Shown here: positions 24,262 to 31,167 of the stretch, piece by piece
How positions within the stretch are numbered: the stretch's first letter is position 1
Layout of the letters: each line of letters begins with the position of its first letter
Assembly (NCBI GenBank): GCA_937896895.1
Contig: CALBNV010000043.1
Location: 1-43,575 of the forward strand
Origin: an uncultured Bacteroidales bacterium
GTDB lineage: Bacteria > Bacteroidota > Bacteroidia > Bacteroidales > F082
Direction of reading: 5' to 3'
DNA: 43,575 nucleotides
Program-made: the position numbers and the translations under genes
Notes under the pieces: generated by a model
Told to the model about the DNA's origin: nothing
Database searches by the model: none
What the model saw: only the letters and a program-made list of their open reading frames with translations

Positions 24262-25626
24262 ATGGACAAAATCAAAAATTACATCAAGGAAAACGAAAAC
24301 CGCTTCTTGGAGGAGCTTTTCGGACTTATCAGAATCCCTTCAATCAGTTCAGAGTCAGCGCACAAGCCCGACATGATCAGGGCGGCGGAATATTGGCGCG
24401 ACAGCATTTTGGCGGCCGGCGCCGACAAGGCGGAGGTGATGCCGACGGAAGGAAACCCCATCGTCTATGGCGAGAAGATAATTGACAAGTCGCTGCCGAC
24501 AGTGTTGGTTTATGGACACTACGACGTCATGCCCGTTGACCCGGTTGAGCTGTGGAACACGGATCCGTTCGAGCCTGTCATCAAAGACGGGAAAATCTGG
24601 GCTCGCGGCGCTGACGACGACAAAGGCCAGGCTTTCATGCACGCCAAGGCTTTCGAGACGATGGTGAAGACCGGCACGCTGACATGCAACGTGAAGTTCA
24701 TGCTCGAAGGCGAAGAGGAGATCGGCTCAGGCAGCCTCTCGAAATGGATCGAGGAATACAAAGACCTCGTCAAGGCCGATGTCATCCTCGTGTCGGACAC
24801 CAGCATGATTGCCAGCGACTGTCCGTCGATCACCACTGGATTGCGCGGCCTCGCCTACTGGGAGGTGGAAGTCACCGGACCAAACGCCGACCTTCATTCA
24901 GGGCTGTTCGGCGGCGCGGTGGCCAACCCGCTCAACACCTTGTGCGAGATGGTCGCCGGCGTGACGGACAAGAACAACCACATCACGATACCTCATTTCT
25001 ATGATGATGTCGTTGAGGCTTCCGCAAAGGAGCGCGAGATGCTCAACATGGCCCCGTACAACGAAGAAGAGTTCAAGGCCTCGTTGGGTGTCAAGGCGTT
25101 GCGCGGCGAGGAAGGCTACACTAAGATCGAGCGCGTGGGCATCCGTCCGACCTTCGACCTATGCGGCATCTGGGGCGGCTACACCGGCGAAGGCTCCAAG
25201 ACCGTGCTTCCGTCGAAGGCATACGCGAAGATCTCCTGCCGTCTCGTCCCGAACCAGGACCACGAGAAGATCGGCAAGCTATTCAAAGAGTATTTCGAGA
25301 GCATCGCTCCTGACTATGTGACTGTCAACGTGAAATGTCTGCACGGCGGACAGGCTTACGGCTGCCCCATCGACGTGCCGGCGTACAAGGCTGCGGAGAA
25401 GGCGTTCCACGACACTTACGGCAAGCTGCCCATCCCGATGAGAAGCGGCGGCTCCATCCCGATCATCTCACGCTTCGAACAGGTGCTCGGCATCAAGTCG
25501 ATACTCATGGGCTTCGGCCTCGGCTCCGACGCCATCCACTCGCCGAACGAGAATTACAGATTAGACCATTTCTTCAAGGGCATCGAGACGATAGTGGCGT
25601 TCTACCAGCATTTCGTGGAGAAATAA
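24262..25626 (+). CDS. M20-family dipeptidase (454 residues)
   Basis: Zinc-dependent cytosolic peptidase, probably cleaving dipeptides (CNDP/PepV-like group of M20). Metal-ligand motifs are visible: YGHYDVMPVDP (His, Asp), RGADDDKGQ (bridging Asp), the catalytic EGEEEIGS (Glu-Glu) and the lid-domain motif NADLHSGLFGG. The C-terminal metal His lies in LGSDAIHSPNENYRL. ATG 24262 (MDKIKNYIKENENRFLEELF) is the conserved start; the frame open from 24193 adds 23 residues that overlap the promoter. Single gene with its own -7 element. Confidence 0.9.
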   Translation: MDKIKNYIKENENRFLEELFGLIRIPSISSESAHKPDMIRAAEYWRDSILAAGADKAEVMPTEGNPIVYGEKIIDKSLPTVLVYGHYDVMPVDPVELWNTDPFEPVIKDGKIWARGADDDKGQAFMHAKAFETMVKTGTLTCNVKFMLEGEEEIGSGSLSKWIEEYKDLVKADVILVSDTSMIASDCPSITTGLRGLAYWEVEVTGPNADLHSGLFGGAVANPLNTLCEMVAGVTDKNNHITIPHFYDDVVEASAKEREMLNMAPYNEEEFKASLGVKALRGEEGYTKIERVGIRPTFDLCGIWGGYTGEGSKTVLPSKAYAKISCRLVPNQDHEKIGKLFKEYFESIAPDYVTVNVKCLHGGQAYGCPIDVPAYKAAEKAFHDTYGKLPIPMRSGGSIPIISRFEQVLGIKSILMGFGLGSDAIHSPNENYRLDHFFKGIETIVAFYQHFVEK

Positions 25627-25658
25627 TCTGGCATATAGTTTTTTTTGACAAAAGACAA

Positions 25659-25689
25659 CTGGCGCACAAGGTCCACCATCGTGCGCCAG
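25659..25689. terminator. GC-rich hairpin after the dipeptidase gene
   Basis: A perfect 9-bp stem CTGGCGCAC (25659-25667) pairs with GTGCGCCAG (25681-25689) around a 13-base loop. No T tract follows on either strand, so it may act weakly or at RNA level as a 3' stabiliser. Confidence 0.5.
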
Positions 25690-25700
25690 CCACTTTCTAC

Positions 25701-25725
25701 TTTATAAACTTTATGAACTTTTAAC
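25701..25725 (-). repeat. Short copy of the 9-bp repeat after the nuclease-like remnant
   Basis: On the minus strand, right after the TAG stop (25725-25727), the sequence reads GTTAAAA, GTTCATAAA, GTTTATAAA, GTAGAAAG. These are the same GTTYATAAA units as at 23011-23091 but in the opposite orientation, matching the orientation of the gene they follow. Confidence 0.7.
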
Positions 25726-25860
25726 TAAACCACCTCCCACTCGTCGATATTCTTCTTTTCGCTTGAAAAACCGACTCCGATTTTGAACAGTCTCCTGCTG
25801 TCAGCCGCGTAAGGCTCGGCGTATCCTTTGTCGTCAATCTGCTTGAGTGCCTCTTCCGCC
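25725..25860 (-). pseudogene. C-terminal remnant of a PD-(D/E)XK nuclease / AAA-ATPase-like protein
   Basis: The last ~45 codons read TAEEALKQIDDKGYAEPYAA, then DSRRLFKIGVGFSSEKKNID and EWEVV, ending at TAG. This is the conserved C-terminus of the large ATPase plus PD-(D/E)XK_9 proteins (PF09820/PF08011) that are abundant and often multicopy in gut Bacteroidales. Everything N-terminal to it is missing and is replaced by out-of-frame tpiA sequence, so only ~10% of the original gene remains. The join lies at about 25852-25861 where both parents share ACGGCGGA. Confidence 0.7.
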
Positions 25861-26020
25861 GTCAACGTCAGGCTGTGCGAAAAGTTCTGAGGTGTTCTTT
25901 GCGTTGCAGCTGCCTCCGTAGAGGATATGTAATTGGTTGGCAAGGTTTTCGATGAGCATGTGTGCCTCATCGAAATCGAGGTTCATTTTCCAGTTTCCCG
26001 CGACTATTTGTTTCTTTTCG
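25855..26020 (-). pseudogene. tpiA: Vestige of triosephosphate isomerase: N-terminus and C-terminus with the middle deleted
   Basis: In one minus-strand frame, from about 26020, the sequence reads KKQIVAGNWKMNLDFDEAHM, then LIENLANQLH, then ILYGGSCNAKNTSELFAQPD and VDGG. IVAGNWKMN is the invariant TIM N-terminus (catalytic Asn and Lys), and ILYGGSxxxxNxxELxxxxDVDGG is the phosphate-gripping C-terminal loop. About 170-190 residues between them, including the catalytic His and Glu, are absent. The start codon is also lost: the bases before KKQ read TTTCAC GAA on the minus strand. The fragment then joins the nuclease remnant at 25855-25860. A working tpiA must be elsewhere if the organism uses glycolysis. 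Confidence 0.7.
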
Positions 26021-26044
26021 TGAAATTATTATTTAGTTTGATTC

Positions 26045-26115
26045 AAGATTTAATATCACTATTGTCCACTAAAAAAATATTGGTGTCCGATAATTTTTTA
26101 CAATTATGTTTTTTA
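26045..26115 (-). mobile_element. Possible end of an insertion sequence abutting the tpiA vestige
   Basis: Very AT-rich sequence with phrases ATTATCGGACACC and AGTGGACAATAGTG on the minus strand, like the region after IS4-type (DUF4372) transposase genes in Bacteroidales as I remember them. No transposase ORF, clear inverted repeats or target duplication can be seen. It sits exactly where the tpiA start codon is lost, which would fit a decayed insertion. Confidence 0.25.
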
Positions 26116-26146
26116 TTTTTAGGATTTTTAAGATCTGCGCAATGGT

Positions 26147-26719
26147 TTAAGATTCCAAATCTTTCAATATGCTTTCAAGGGTGTTTTCAACGTCGGGCTT
26201 GACAAATACATCATCAATGACATAATAGAGTGAGGCCAAAAAGATGTCGAAAATGATGCAGTAGCAGAAATTTATCACTCCACGCACCGTTCCCCAATAG
26301 AAAGCGAGGCACACGACTCCCACAAGCACCAACCATAATGCGAAGAAAATGAAAAGTGCTTTTCTACATTTTTTGTAAACTTTAAGTGTCTTGCGAATAT
26401 ATCTTATGTTGTCAGCTACATTAACCGGTTTGGAATTCATATTTCTACTTCTCATAAAAACGTAGATATTCAGAACTATAGCGCCAAGCAGCCACCCTGC
26501 GATCCATAAACCGAAGAAAACATACACAAAATAGGCCAAGACCACTCCAATCAAAATCCTGATGAGCAGTTTCCTTTGCATTCCCGATATGCTTTTCCTT
26601 GTGACATTGCTCAACATGGTATCGCTTACGATAGATTCTTTTTCAAGTTTTTCATTGAGCACCGACAACTGGGAGCGCATTTCTTCCAACTCATTGTTTT
26701 CCATAGCTTTAGTTTTCAT
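26147..26719 (-). CDS. Membrane protein coupled to the ECF sigma factor; candidate anti-sigma partner (190 residues)
   Basis: Start ATG 26719 overlaps the sigma factor stop (ATGA), indicating translational coupling. The N-terminal ~48 residues are charged and helical (ENNELEEMRSQLSVLNEKLE), followed by two helices (about 50-90) and two more (about 118-165), with a short acidic C-terminal tail. The arrangement (cytosolic helix, then membrane helices, immediately downstream of an ECF sigma gene) is that of an anti-sigma or sigma-regulating membrane protein. It lacks a recognisable zinc anti-sigma motif (HxxxCxxC) or FecR domain, so the role is inference from position. Confidence 0.6.
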   Translation of the reverse strand: MKTKAMENNELEEMRSQLSVLNEKLEKESIVSDTMLSNVTRKSISGMQRKLLIRILIGVVLAYFVYVFFGLWIAGWLLGAIVLNIYVFMRSRNMNSKPVNVADNIRYIRKTLKVYKKCRKALFIFFALWLVLVGVVCLAFYWGTVRGVINFCYCIIFDIFLASLYYVIDDVFVKPDVENTLESILKDLES

Positions 26720-27198
26720 TCGTTTGACATTTGCTTAAGTTGTTCCTTGATTCTGACTAATTTTACGGAGACGTTTTTTGTAGAGATGCCGATAATCTGG
26801 CCTATCTCCTCATAGTTCATGTTTTCGAGCCAGAGCAGCACTATGGCTTTGTCGATTGGTCCGAGTTTGTTGATGCGGCGATAGAGCATCTCCACCTGTC
26901 GGGTGTCGTCGTCGGTGTCGGTGAAGAGGTTGATGTCCATGGTGAGCGGCACAGTCGGCACACGACGTTTCTTTTTACGTTCAAACGTGAGGCAGGTGTT
27001 GAGGCTGACACGCCATATCCATGTCTTCACATCGCATCTGCCCTTGAAGCCATCGAAGCCGCGCCAAAGATTGACGAGCGTCTCTTGGAAAAGGTCGTTC
27101 ACCTCGTCATGTTCCTTCGAGAAGAGGTAACACACGGTGAAGATGGCGTTTTTATTGGCCTTGACGATGCGGCTGAACTCTAATTCTTTCTCTGTCAT
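26716..27198 (-). CDS. ECF-type RNA polymerase sigma factor (160 residues)
   Basis: Region 2 (IFTVCYLFSKEHDEVNDLFQ and ETLVNLWRGFDGFKGRCDVK, then TWIWRVSLNTC) binds the -10-like element and core polymerase; region 4 (LGPIDKAIVLLWLENMNYEE and IGQIIGISTKNVSVKLVRIK) is a helix-turn-helix for the -35-like element. ATG 27198 (MTEKELEFSRIV) is preferred; a further in-frame ATG at 27216 would add six residues. The stop overlaps the ATG of the membrane protein. A -7 element lies at 27245-27252. Confidence 0.9.
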   Translation of the reverse strand: MTEKELEFSRIVKANKNAIFTVCYLFSKEHDEVNDLFQETLVNLWRGFDGFKGRCDVKTWIWRVSLNTCLTFERKKKRRVPTVPLTMDINLFTDTDDDTRQVEMLYRRINKLGPIDKAIVLLWLENMNYEEIGQIIGISTKNVSVKLVRIKEQLKQMSNE

Positions 27199-27244
27199 TT
27201 TCAGAACCTTTTGCACATTAGACGCTTGAAAGGTTAAAAAACTA

Positions 27245-27252
27245 CAAAATTA
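27245..27252 (-). promoter_or_regulatory. -7 element for the sigma factor operon
   Basis: The minus strand reads TAATTTTG, 46 bases upstream of the ATG at 27198. A housekeeping-type promoter may provide basal expression; an ECF-type autoregulatory site is not recognised. Confidence 0.45.
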
Positions 27253-27340
27253 TTTGATTTTTCATGATAATAGCACGGATATGTCAAATTGAATGGGATA
27301 TTTTGTTTTTCACAGGGTTGAAAATTTTTGCGGGCAGCAA

Positions 27341-28420
27341 TTATTTTATCCTCACCCTCGGGTCGAGCACACCATAGATGATGTCAACGGCGATGTTTAT
27401 CACGATGAGCATCACGCCTATTAATAATACCGCGCCCATGATGACGGGGAAGTCGAACCTGTCGAGCGCGTCAACGATGACGACGCCGATGCCTTTCCAG
27501 TCGAATACGTACTCCACGAAGACGGCGCCGGCGAGCAGCGACGCGAACCAGCCCGACACGGCGGTCACCACCGGTGTCATAGCGTTACGAAGCGCATGGA
27601 CTCCGATGACGCGCCATCTCTTCAATCCTTTGGCCTTTGCGGTGCGAATGTAATCCATCGACATCACATCGAGAAGCGTGGTGCGCGTGAGTTCGGTTAT
27701 CACCGCGAGCGGACGCAGACCGAGCGTCAACGCCGGAAGAATAAGGTTTTTCAAGTCGAGATACGAGCCGTTGCCGTAGTCATCGACAGAGAAAAGGCTG
27801 CCTGTCATCTCAAGCCCCGTCACGTCGTGAAGCACAAAACCGAGAAGCCACGCGATGAGAATAGCCGCGAAAAACGACGGCAGCGACATCCCTATCGTGG
27901 TGACAAACAACGTCAGCCTGTTCAGGAAATTCGAGTTCACGACGGCGGTGAGAACGCCAAGCAGGACTCCGATGATGAAGGCAAATGTTATCGAGACGAA
28001 AGCAAGAATCAAAGTGTTCGGGAACGCCTCCGAAAGTATCGTCCCGACAGGCCGCTTGCTCTGGTACGAATAGCGCAGATACGGCGTTTTCAAAACGACG
28101 ACGGTCTCCCCTATAGTCATGATTTTCAAGCTAGAAATATTTGAGGCATATTGTTGCGCGTCGGTGCAATTCGAAGAATAATTTTTGTAAAACGAAATGA
28201 AAGACAAGTCGTTGAGGTAATCGAGATATTGCTTTCCGATGTTTTGATTAAGACCGAGTTCTTCGCGGATGGCCTGCACGTCTTTCTCGTCGGCGCGTTG
28301 TCCGAGCATCATGCGCACAGGGTCGCCGGGCACTATCGTGAACAGGAAGAACACCAGCGTCGCCACGCCCCAAAGGACGAGGATGCCGTAAAGGAGTTTT
28401 CTGATAATGTACGCTGGCAT
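27341..28420 (-). CDS. ABC transporter permease, OppB/DppB type (359 residues)
   Basis: An inner-membrane channel subunit for peptide or nickel-type ABC importers. Six hydrophobic helices are seen. The N-terminal GVATLVFFLFTIVPGDPVRM, with the PGDP motif, and the cytoplasmic EAA loop (DYIRTAKAKGLKRWRVIGVH ALRNA) are clear. A ~60-residue periplasmic stretch follows helix 1 (about residues 65-125), longer than in E. coli OppB. No OppC, OppA or ATPase genes are next to it; single opp-type permeases scattered from their partners are common in Bacteroidetes. It starts 23 bases after the BT_3928-like gene, across a heptad repeat, and is probably its operon partner. Confidence 0.85.
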   Translation of the reverse strand: MPAYIIRKLLYGILVLWGVATLVFFLFTIVPGDPVRMMLGQRADEKDVQAIREELGLNQNIGKQYLDYLNDLSFISFYKNYSSNCTDAQQYASNISSLKIMTIGETVVVLKTPYLRYSYQSKRPVGTILSEAFPNTLILAFVSITFAFIIGVLLGVLTAVVNSNFLNRLTLFVTTIGMSLPSFFAAILIAWLLGFVLHDVTGLEMTGSLFSVDDYGNGSYLDLKNLILPALTLGLRPLAVITELTRTTLLDVMSMDYIRTAKAKGLKRWRVIGVHALRNAMTPVVTAVSGWFASLLAGAVFVEYVFDWKGIGVVIVDALDRFDFPVIMGAVLLIGVMLIVINIAVDIIYGVLDPRVRIK

Positions 28421-28425
28421 GGCGA

Positions 28426-28460
28426 GAGGTTAGAGGTTAGAGGTTAGGGATTAGGGGTTG
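28426..28460 (-). repeat. Five period-7 units bridging the end of the BT_3928-like gene and the permease start
   Basis: On the minus strand the units read CAACCCC, TAATCCC, TAACCTC, TAACCTC, TAACCTC. The upstream gene's last codons (PNP) and stop TAA (28444-28446) are in the array, and the permease ATG follows 5 bases after its end. TAA recurs every 7 bases, in all three frames. Confidence 0.85.
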
Positions 28461-29694
28461 TGTTGATTGGGAAATCGATTTTCGACCACTTATTGACAAT
28501 CAAGCCGTTATCTATCAACATCAGGCCCGGATTTGAGCGGACCATCGTTTTCAGTTCGAGTTCATCGCCATAATAGACATCATAAAACATTTGATATTTC
28601 TCATGGAATCTCCCTACATTCTCCGGCAGGACGGCAGTCAGCCAGATATATTCAGCACCCTCATTTTCAATGACTTCTATCATTTTTCCGCAAAGGCTGA
28701 AATCTTCATCGGTGAACTCGTCGATATACGGTGCGACGAAGACGTAAAGGTTTTCTGTCTCGAAAAGAATGTGGGTGAAGTCTTCGCCGTCGGCATCAAG
28801 CATCGAGAAGCCGAGAGTCTGCGAGCCTCCGACCGTCCTTTGCGACACGAACTCCCACTGACTCATCCAGACACTGTCGTTCCATGGGTAATTTGGCGAC
28901 TCAAACTCCTGTGTTTCAGCAGTTTCCTTATTCTTATATGTCACGAAAATCTTTCCGGCATCGTAGTTTTTCGGGGTCATGTCTTTCCCGACTTTCCAAT
29001 CCATGAAATCAACGACGGGAAGATGCCTGATGTTGTAAATTTCAAAGCCGATAAATCCGGCGGCGAAAACAACCGCGAAGAGCCATTGCCCCAACTTTGT
29101 CACACGCTTGTTGACCAACGATTTATTATTGAAAATCAATGGAATGAGGACAGAATCAATGATTATATTCTTAAAGAAAGTTTGCCAATTGCTCATCTTG
29201 ATGGCGGTGCCGAAACAGCCGCAGTCGGGCACGAGGTCGTACATCGCATCGAAGTATGTGGTTATCGTGAAGAAAAGCATGAGCAACGTCGCGCCCAAAG
29301 TCGCAAGGCGAGGCAACATATTGAGAAACAGGCAGATACCGACGATAAACTCGGCAAATATCAGAGTGACTGCCAAGACAAGTGCCGCATCGTTCAGCCA
29401 TTGCATCCCATAGGCCGCGAAATAGTCGAGCATCTTATATTTCGTGCCGAGCGGGTCAACGCCTTTTGTGAAACTGCTGAAGATGAACAACGCACCTACG
29501 AGTAACCTGTTGATTGTCAAGCCTGCGGGGTTATATTTCCTGCGAAAAACTATTGACAGTGCCAGAACCGCCAGAAGTGCAGCAAGAAGCAACACCGAAA
29601 ATTCAGGTCTGAAGCCGACCCAAACCGCGCATCCCAACGCCATTGCGGTTATTCCGAACGATGTCAACTTGTTTTTTTGACTGAACTTCACCAT
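28444..29694 (-). CDS. BT_3928-like DoxX/MauE membrane protein (416 residues)
   Basis: The N-terminal half has about seven hydrophobic helices and matches the DoxX/MauE redox-membrane group, including FSSFTKGVDPLG and the CGCFG motif (DCGCFGTAI) that marks MauE-type proteins thought to pass reducing power to thiol oxidoreductases. The C-terminal half (about residues 225-416) is a soluble, probably periplasmic, domain ending in a thioredoxin-like pattern without a CxxC. Start: the ATG at 29694 shares its A with the TGA of the DUF1599 gene (TGATG), so translation is coupled; a GTG at 29697 is less likely. In Bacteroides, as I recall, this gene sits between DUF1599 and tpiA. Confidence 0.75.
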   Translation of the reverse strand: MVKFSQKNKLTSFGITAMALGCAVWVGFRPEFSVLLLAALLAVLALSIVFRRKYNPAGLTINRLLVGALFIFSSFTKGVDPLGTKYKMLDYFAAYGMQWLNDAALVLAVTLIFAEFIVGICLFLNMLPRLATLGATLLMLFFTITTYFDAMYDLVPDCGCFGTAIKMSNWQTFFKNIIIDSVLIPLIFNNKSLVNKRVTKLGQWLFAVVFAAGFIGFEIYNIRHLPVVDFMDWKVGKDMTPKNYDAGKIFVTYKNKETAETQEFESPNYPWNDSVWMSQWEFVSQRTVGGSQTLGFSMLDADGEDFTHILFETENLYVFVAPYIDEFTDEDFSLCGKMIEVIENEGAEYIWLTAVLPENVGRFHEKYQMFYDVYYGDELELKTMVRSNPGLMLIDNGLIVNKWSKIDFPINTTPNP

Positions 29695-30245
29695 CACTGC
29701 TGTTTGCTTTCGTTAATCTGAATCATGCAAAACACCGCGTAATTAATCATGTCGAAATAATTCGCGTCGAGGCCTTCTGAGACGATTGTCTTTCCGTTAT
29801 TATCTTCTATCTCTTTGACTCTCAATAATTTCATCAGAATCAAATCCGTCATCGAGCTTACTCTCATGCTGCGCCAGGCCTCGTCGTAATCATGGTTTTT
29901 CTTCGACATCAGGTCGAATGCGTCATTGAGTACCTGTTTGTGGAGCGCCGAGGCCCTCTCAGGGTCCAAGTCAGGTTGGTCAACCACCCCGAGTTGAAGT
30001 TGGATGATTGCCATCGTCGAGTAGTTGATGATGCCGATAAATTCCGGCTCAACGCCTTCATTCACAAGATGTTCCTTCTTTCGCTGTATGCTTCTGATCC
30101 TGTTCGCCTTGATGAAAATCTGGTCGGTCAACGACTCGGTGCGCATGATACGCCACGCCGCGCCATAATCTTTCATCTTCTTTTCAAAAATATCGCGACA
30201 CTGCGCAATAACCTGTTGATATTCTGCTGTTGTATCTTTTTTCAT
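29694..30245 (-). CDS. DUF1599 protein, internally duplicated (183 residues)
   Basis: Two tandem copies of a ~75-residue helical unit: KKMKDYGAAWRIMRTESLTD followed by QIFIKANRIRSI and ending FIGIINYSTMAIIQL (about residues 22-86), and KKNHDYDEAWRSMRVSSMTD followed by LILMKLLRVKEI and ending YFDMINYAVFCMIQI (about 114-178). The repeated K-x-x-DYxxAWRxMRxxSxTD motif is nearly identical in both halves. DUF1599 is a Bacteroidetes family without an assigned function; its all-helical charged motif recalls MazG/dUTPase-like nucleotide-binding folds, which is speculative. First gene of the DUF1599, DoxX-like, permease run; divergent from folP. Confidence 0.85.
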   Translation of the reverse strand: MKKDTTAEYQQVIAQCRDIFEKKMKDYGAAWRIMRTESLTDQIFIKANRIRSIQRKKEHLVNEGVEPEFIGIINYSTMAIIQLQLGVVDQPDLDPERASALHKQVLNDAFDLMSKKNHDYDEAWRSMRVSSMTDLILMKLLRVKEIEDNNGKTIVSEGLDANYFDMINYAVFCMIQINESKQQ

Positions 30246-30260
30246 TATCGAAAAATTTTA

Positions 30261-30268
30261 TATTTTTG
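30261..30268 (+). promoter_or_regulatory. -7 element for folP-cdaA
   Basis: TATTTTTG, 35 bases before the folP ATG at 30304. The divergent DUF1599 gene starts at 30245, so its own promoter must overlap this 58-base interval, but no clear minus-strand element is seen. Confidence 0.5.
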
Positions 30269-30303
30269 CATCATATTTTGAACTCGTAAAATTAGCAAAT
30301 ATT

Positions 30304-31134
30304 ATGTTACGCATAAACTCGAGAGGACATTTTTTTTCTTTCGACCGTCCCGCCATCATGGGCATCATGAACGTGACGCCTGATTCATTCTTCGACGGCG
30401 GTAATTATCAAGGACTTAGCACCATCATTGAGCATTGCCGCAAGATGATTTCCGAAGGTGCCGACATCATTGATTTAGGGGCGTTTTCGACGAGGCCGAA
30501 CTGCGGCATCATTTCCGACAAGGAAGAGGCGGAAAGGATGATTCCGACATTGAAAGCCGTCAGAAAAGAGTTTCCCGATATTCTCATCTCCATTGACACA
30601 TTTCGTCAAAACATTGCATATCAATCAATTGAAGAAGGTGCGGATATTATAAATGACATTTCCGGCGGCACATTTGACGATAAGATGATTCCTTACATCG
30701 GCAAGAATCACATACCTTATATATTAATGCACATCACAGGCAAAATGGAGACGATGCATCAGGCAGACATCATTTCCGACAACGTCTGTGAAAAAGTCAG
30801 GCAATTCTTTGAGACTCAATTAGATAAACTATATCACTTCGGCGAACAGCAGGTCATTCTTGACCCGGGGATTGGTTTTAACAAGACCATTGAATGCAAT
30901 TTTGATTTACTCAAAGGCATTGATGACTACAGGGTCGACAATTTGCCGGTACTGATTGGCATTTCACGTAAATCTTTAATATACAAAACTTTAAACATCA
31001 CACCTGCGGAATCTTTAAACGGCACAACTGTATTGAACACCATCGCTTTGATGAAGGGGGCGGACATACTGAGGGTTCACGACGTGAAAGAGGCCGTGGA
31101 AGCAAGAATTTTAGTAGAAAAGGCAAATATTTAA
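30304..31134 (+). CDS. folP: Dihydropteroate synthase (276 residues)
   Basis: Joins 6-hydroxymethyl-dihydropterin pyrophosphate with p-aminobenzoate in folate synthesis; target of sulfonamides. Motifs in order: IMGIMNVTPDSFFDGG (pyrophosphate loop), GADIIDLGAFSTRPN, ISIDTFR, IINDISGG, ILDPGIGFNKT, GISRKSLIYK and LRVHDVKEAVEA. The DPGIGF and SRK residues of the pterin pocket are present. Length typical. It precedes cdaA by 33 bases, an arrangement widely seen in Bacteroidetes. Confidence 0.95.
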   Translation: MLRINSRGHFFSFDRPAIMGIMNVTPDSFFDGGNYQGLSTIIEHCRKMISEGADIIDLGAFSTRPNCGIISDKEEAERMIPTLKAVRKEFPDILISIDTFRQNIAYQSIEEGADIINDISGGTFDDKMIPYIGKNHIPYILMHITGKMETMHQADIISDNVCEKVRQFFETQLDKLYHFGEQQVILDPGIGFNKTIECNFDLLKGIDDYRVDNLPVLIGISRKSLIYKTLNITPAESLNGTTVLNTIALMKGADILRVHDVKEAVEARILVEKANI

Positions 31135-31144
31135 ACTTTTTTAC

Positions 31145-31152
31145 TACTTTTG
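31145..31152 (+). promoter_or_regulatory. Possible internal -7 element ahead of cdaA
   Basis: TACTTTTG lies between the folP stop (31134) and the cdaA ATG (31168), 15 bases before the start. It could give cdaA an independent short-leader transcript. Confidence 0.35.
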
Positions 31153-31167
31153 TGAAAATTTTCTGAC

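Noticed and set aside
25933..26202. Plus-strand ORF of 89 codons across the scrap zone
   Set aside because: Overlaps the tpiA vestige and AT-rich IS-like DNA on the other strand; no homology to known proteins recognised.
27341..28420. A complete oligopeptide ABC importer operon
   Set aside because: Only the OppB-type permease is present; no second permease, ATPase or binding protein is next to it.
28591..29505. Plus-strand ORF of 304 codons opposite the BT_3928-like gene
   Set aside because: Antisense shadow; the minus-strand protein has coherent membrane helices and a CGCFG motif.
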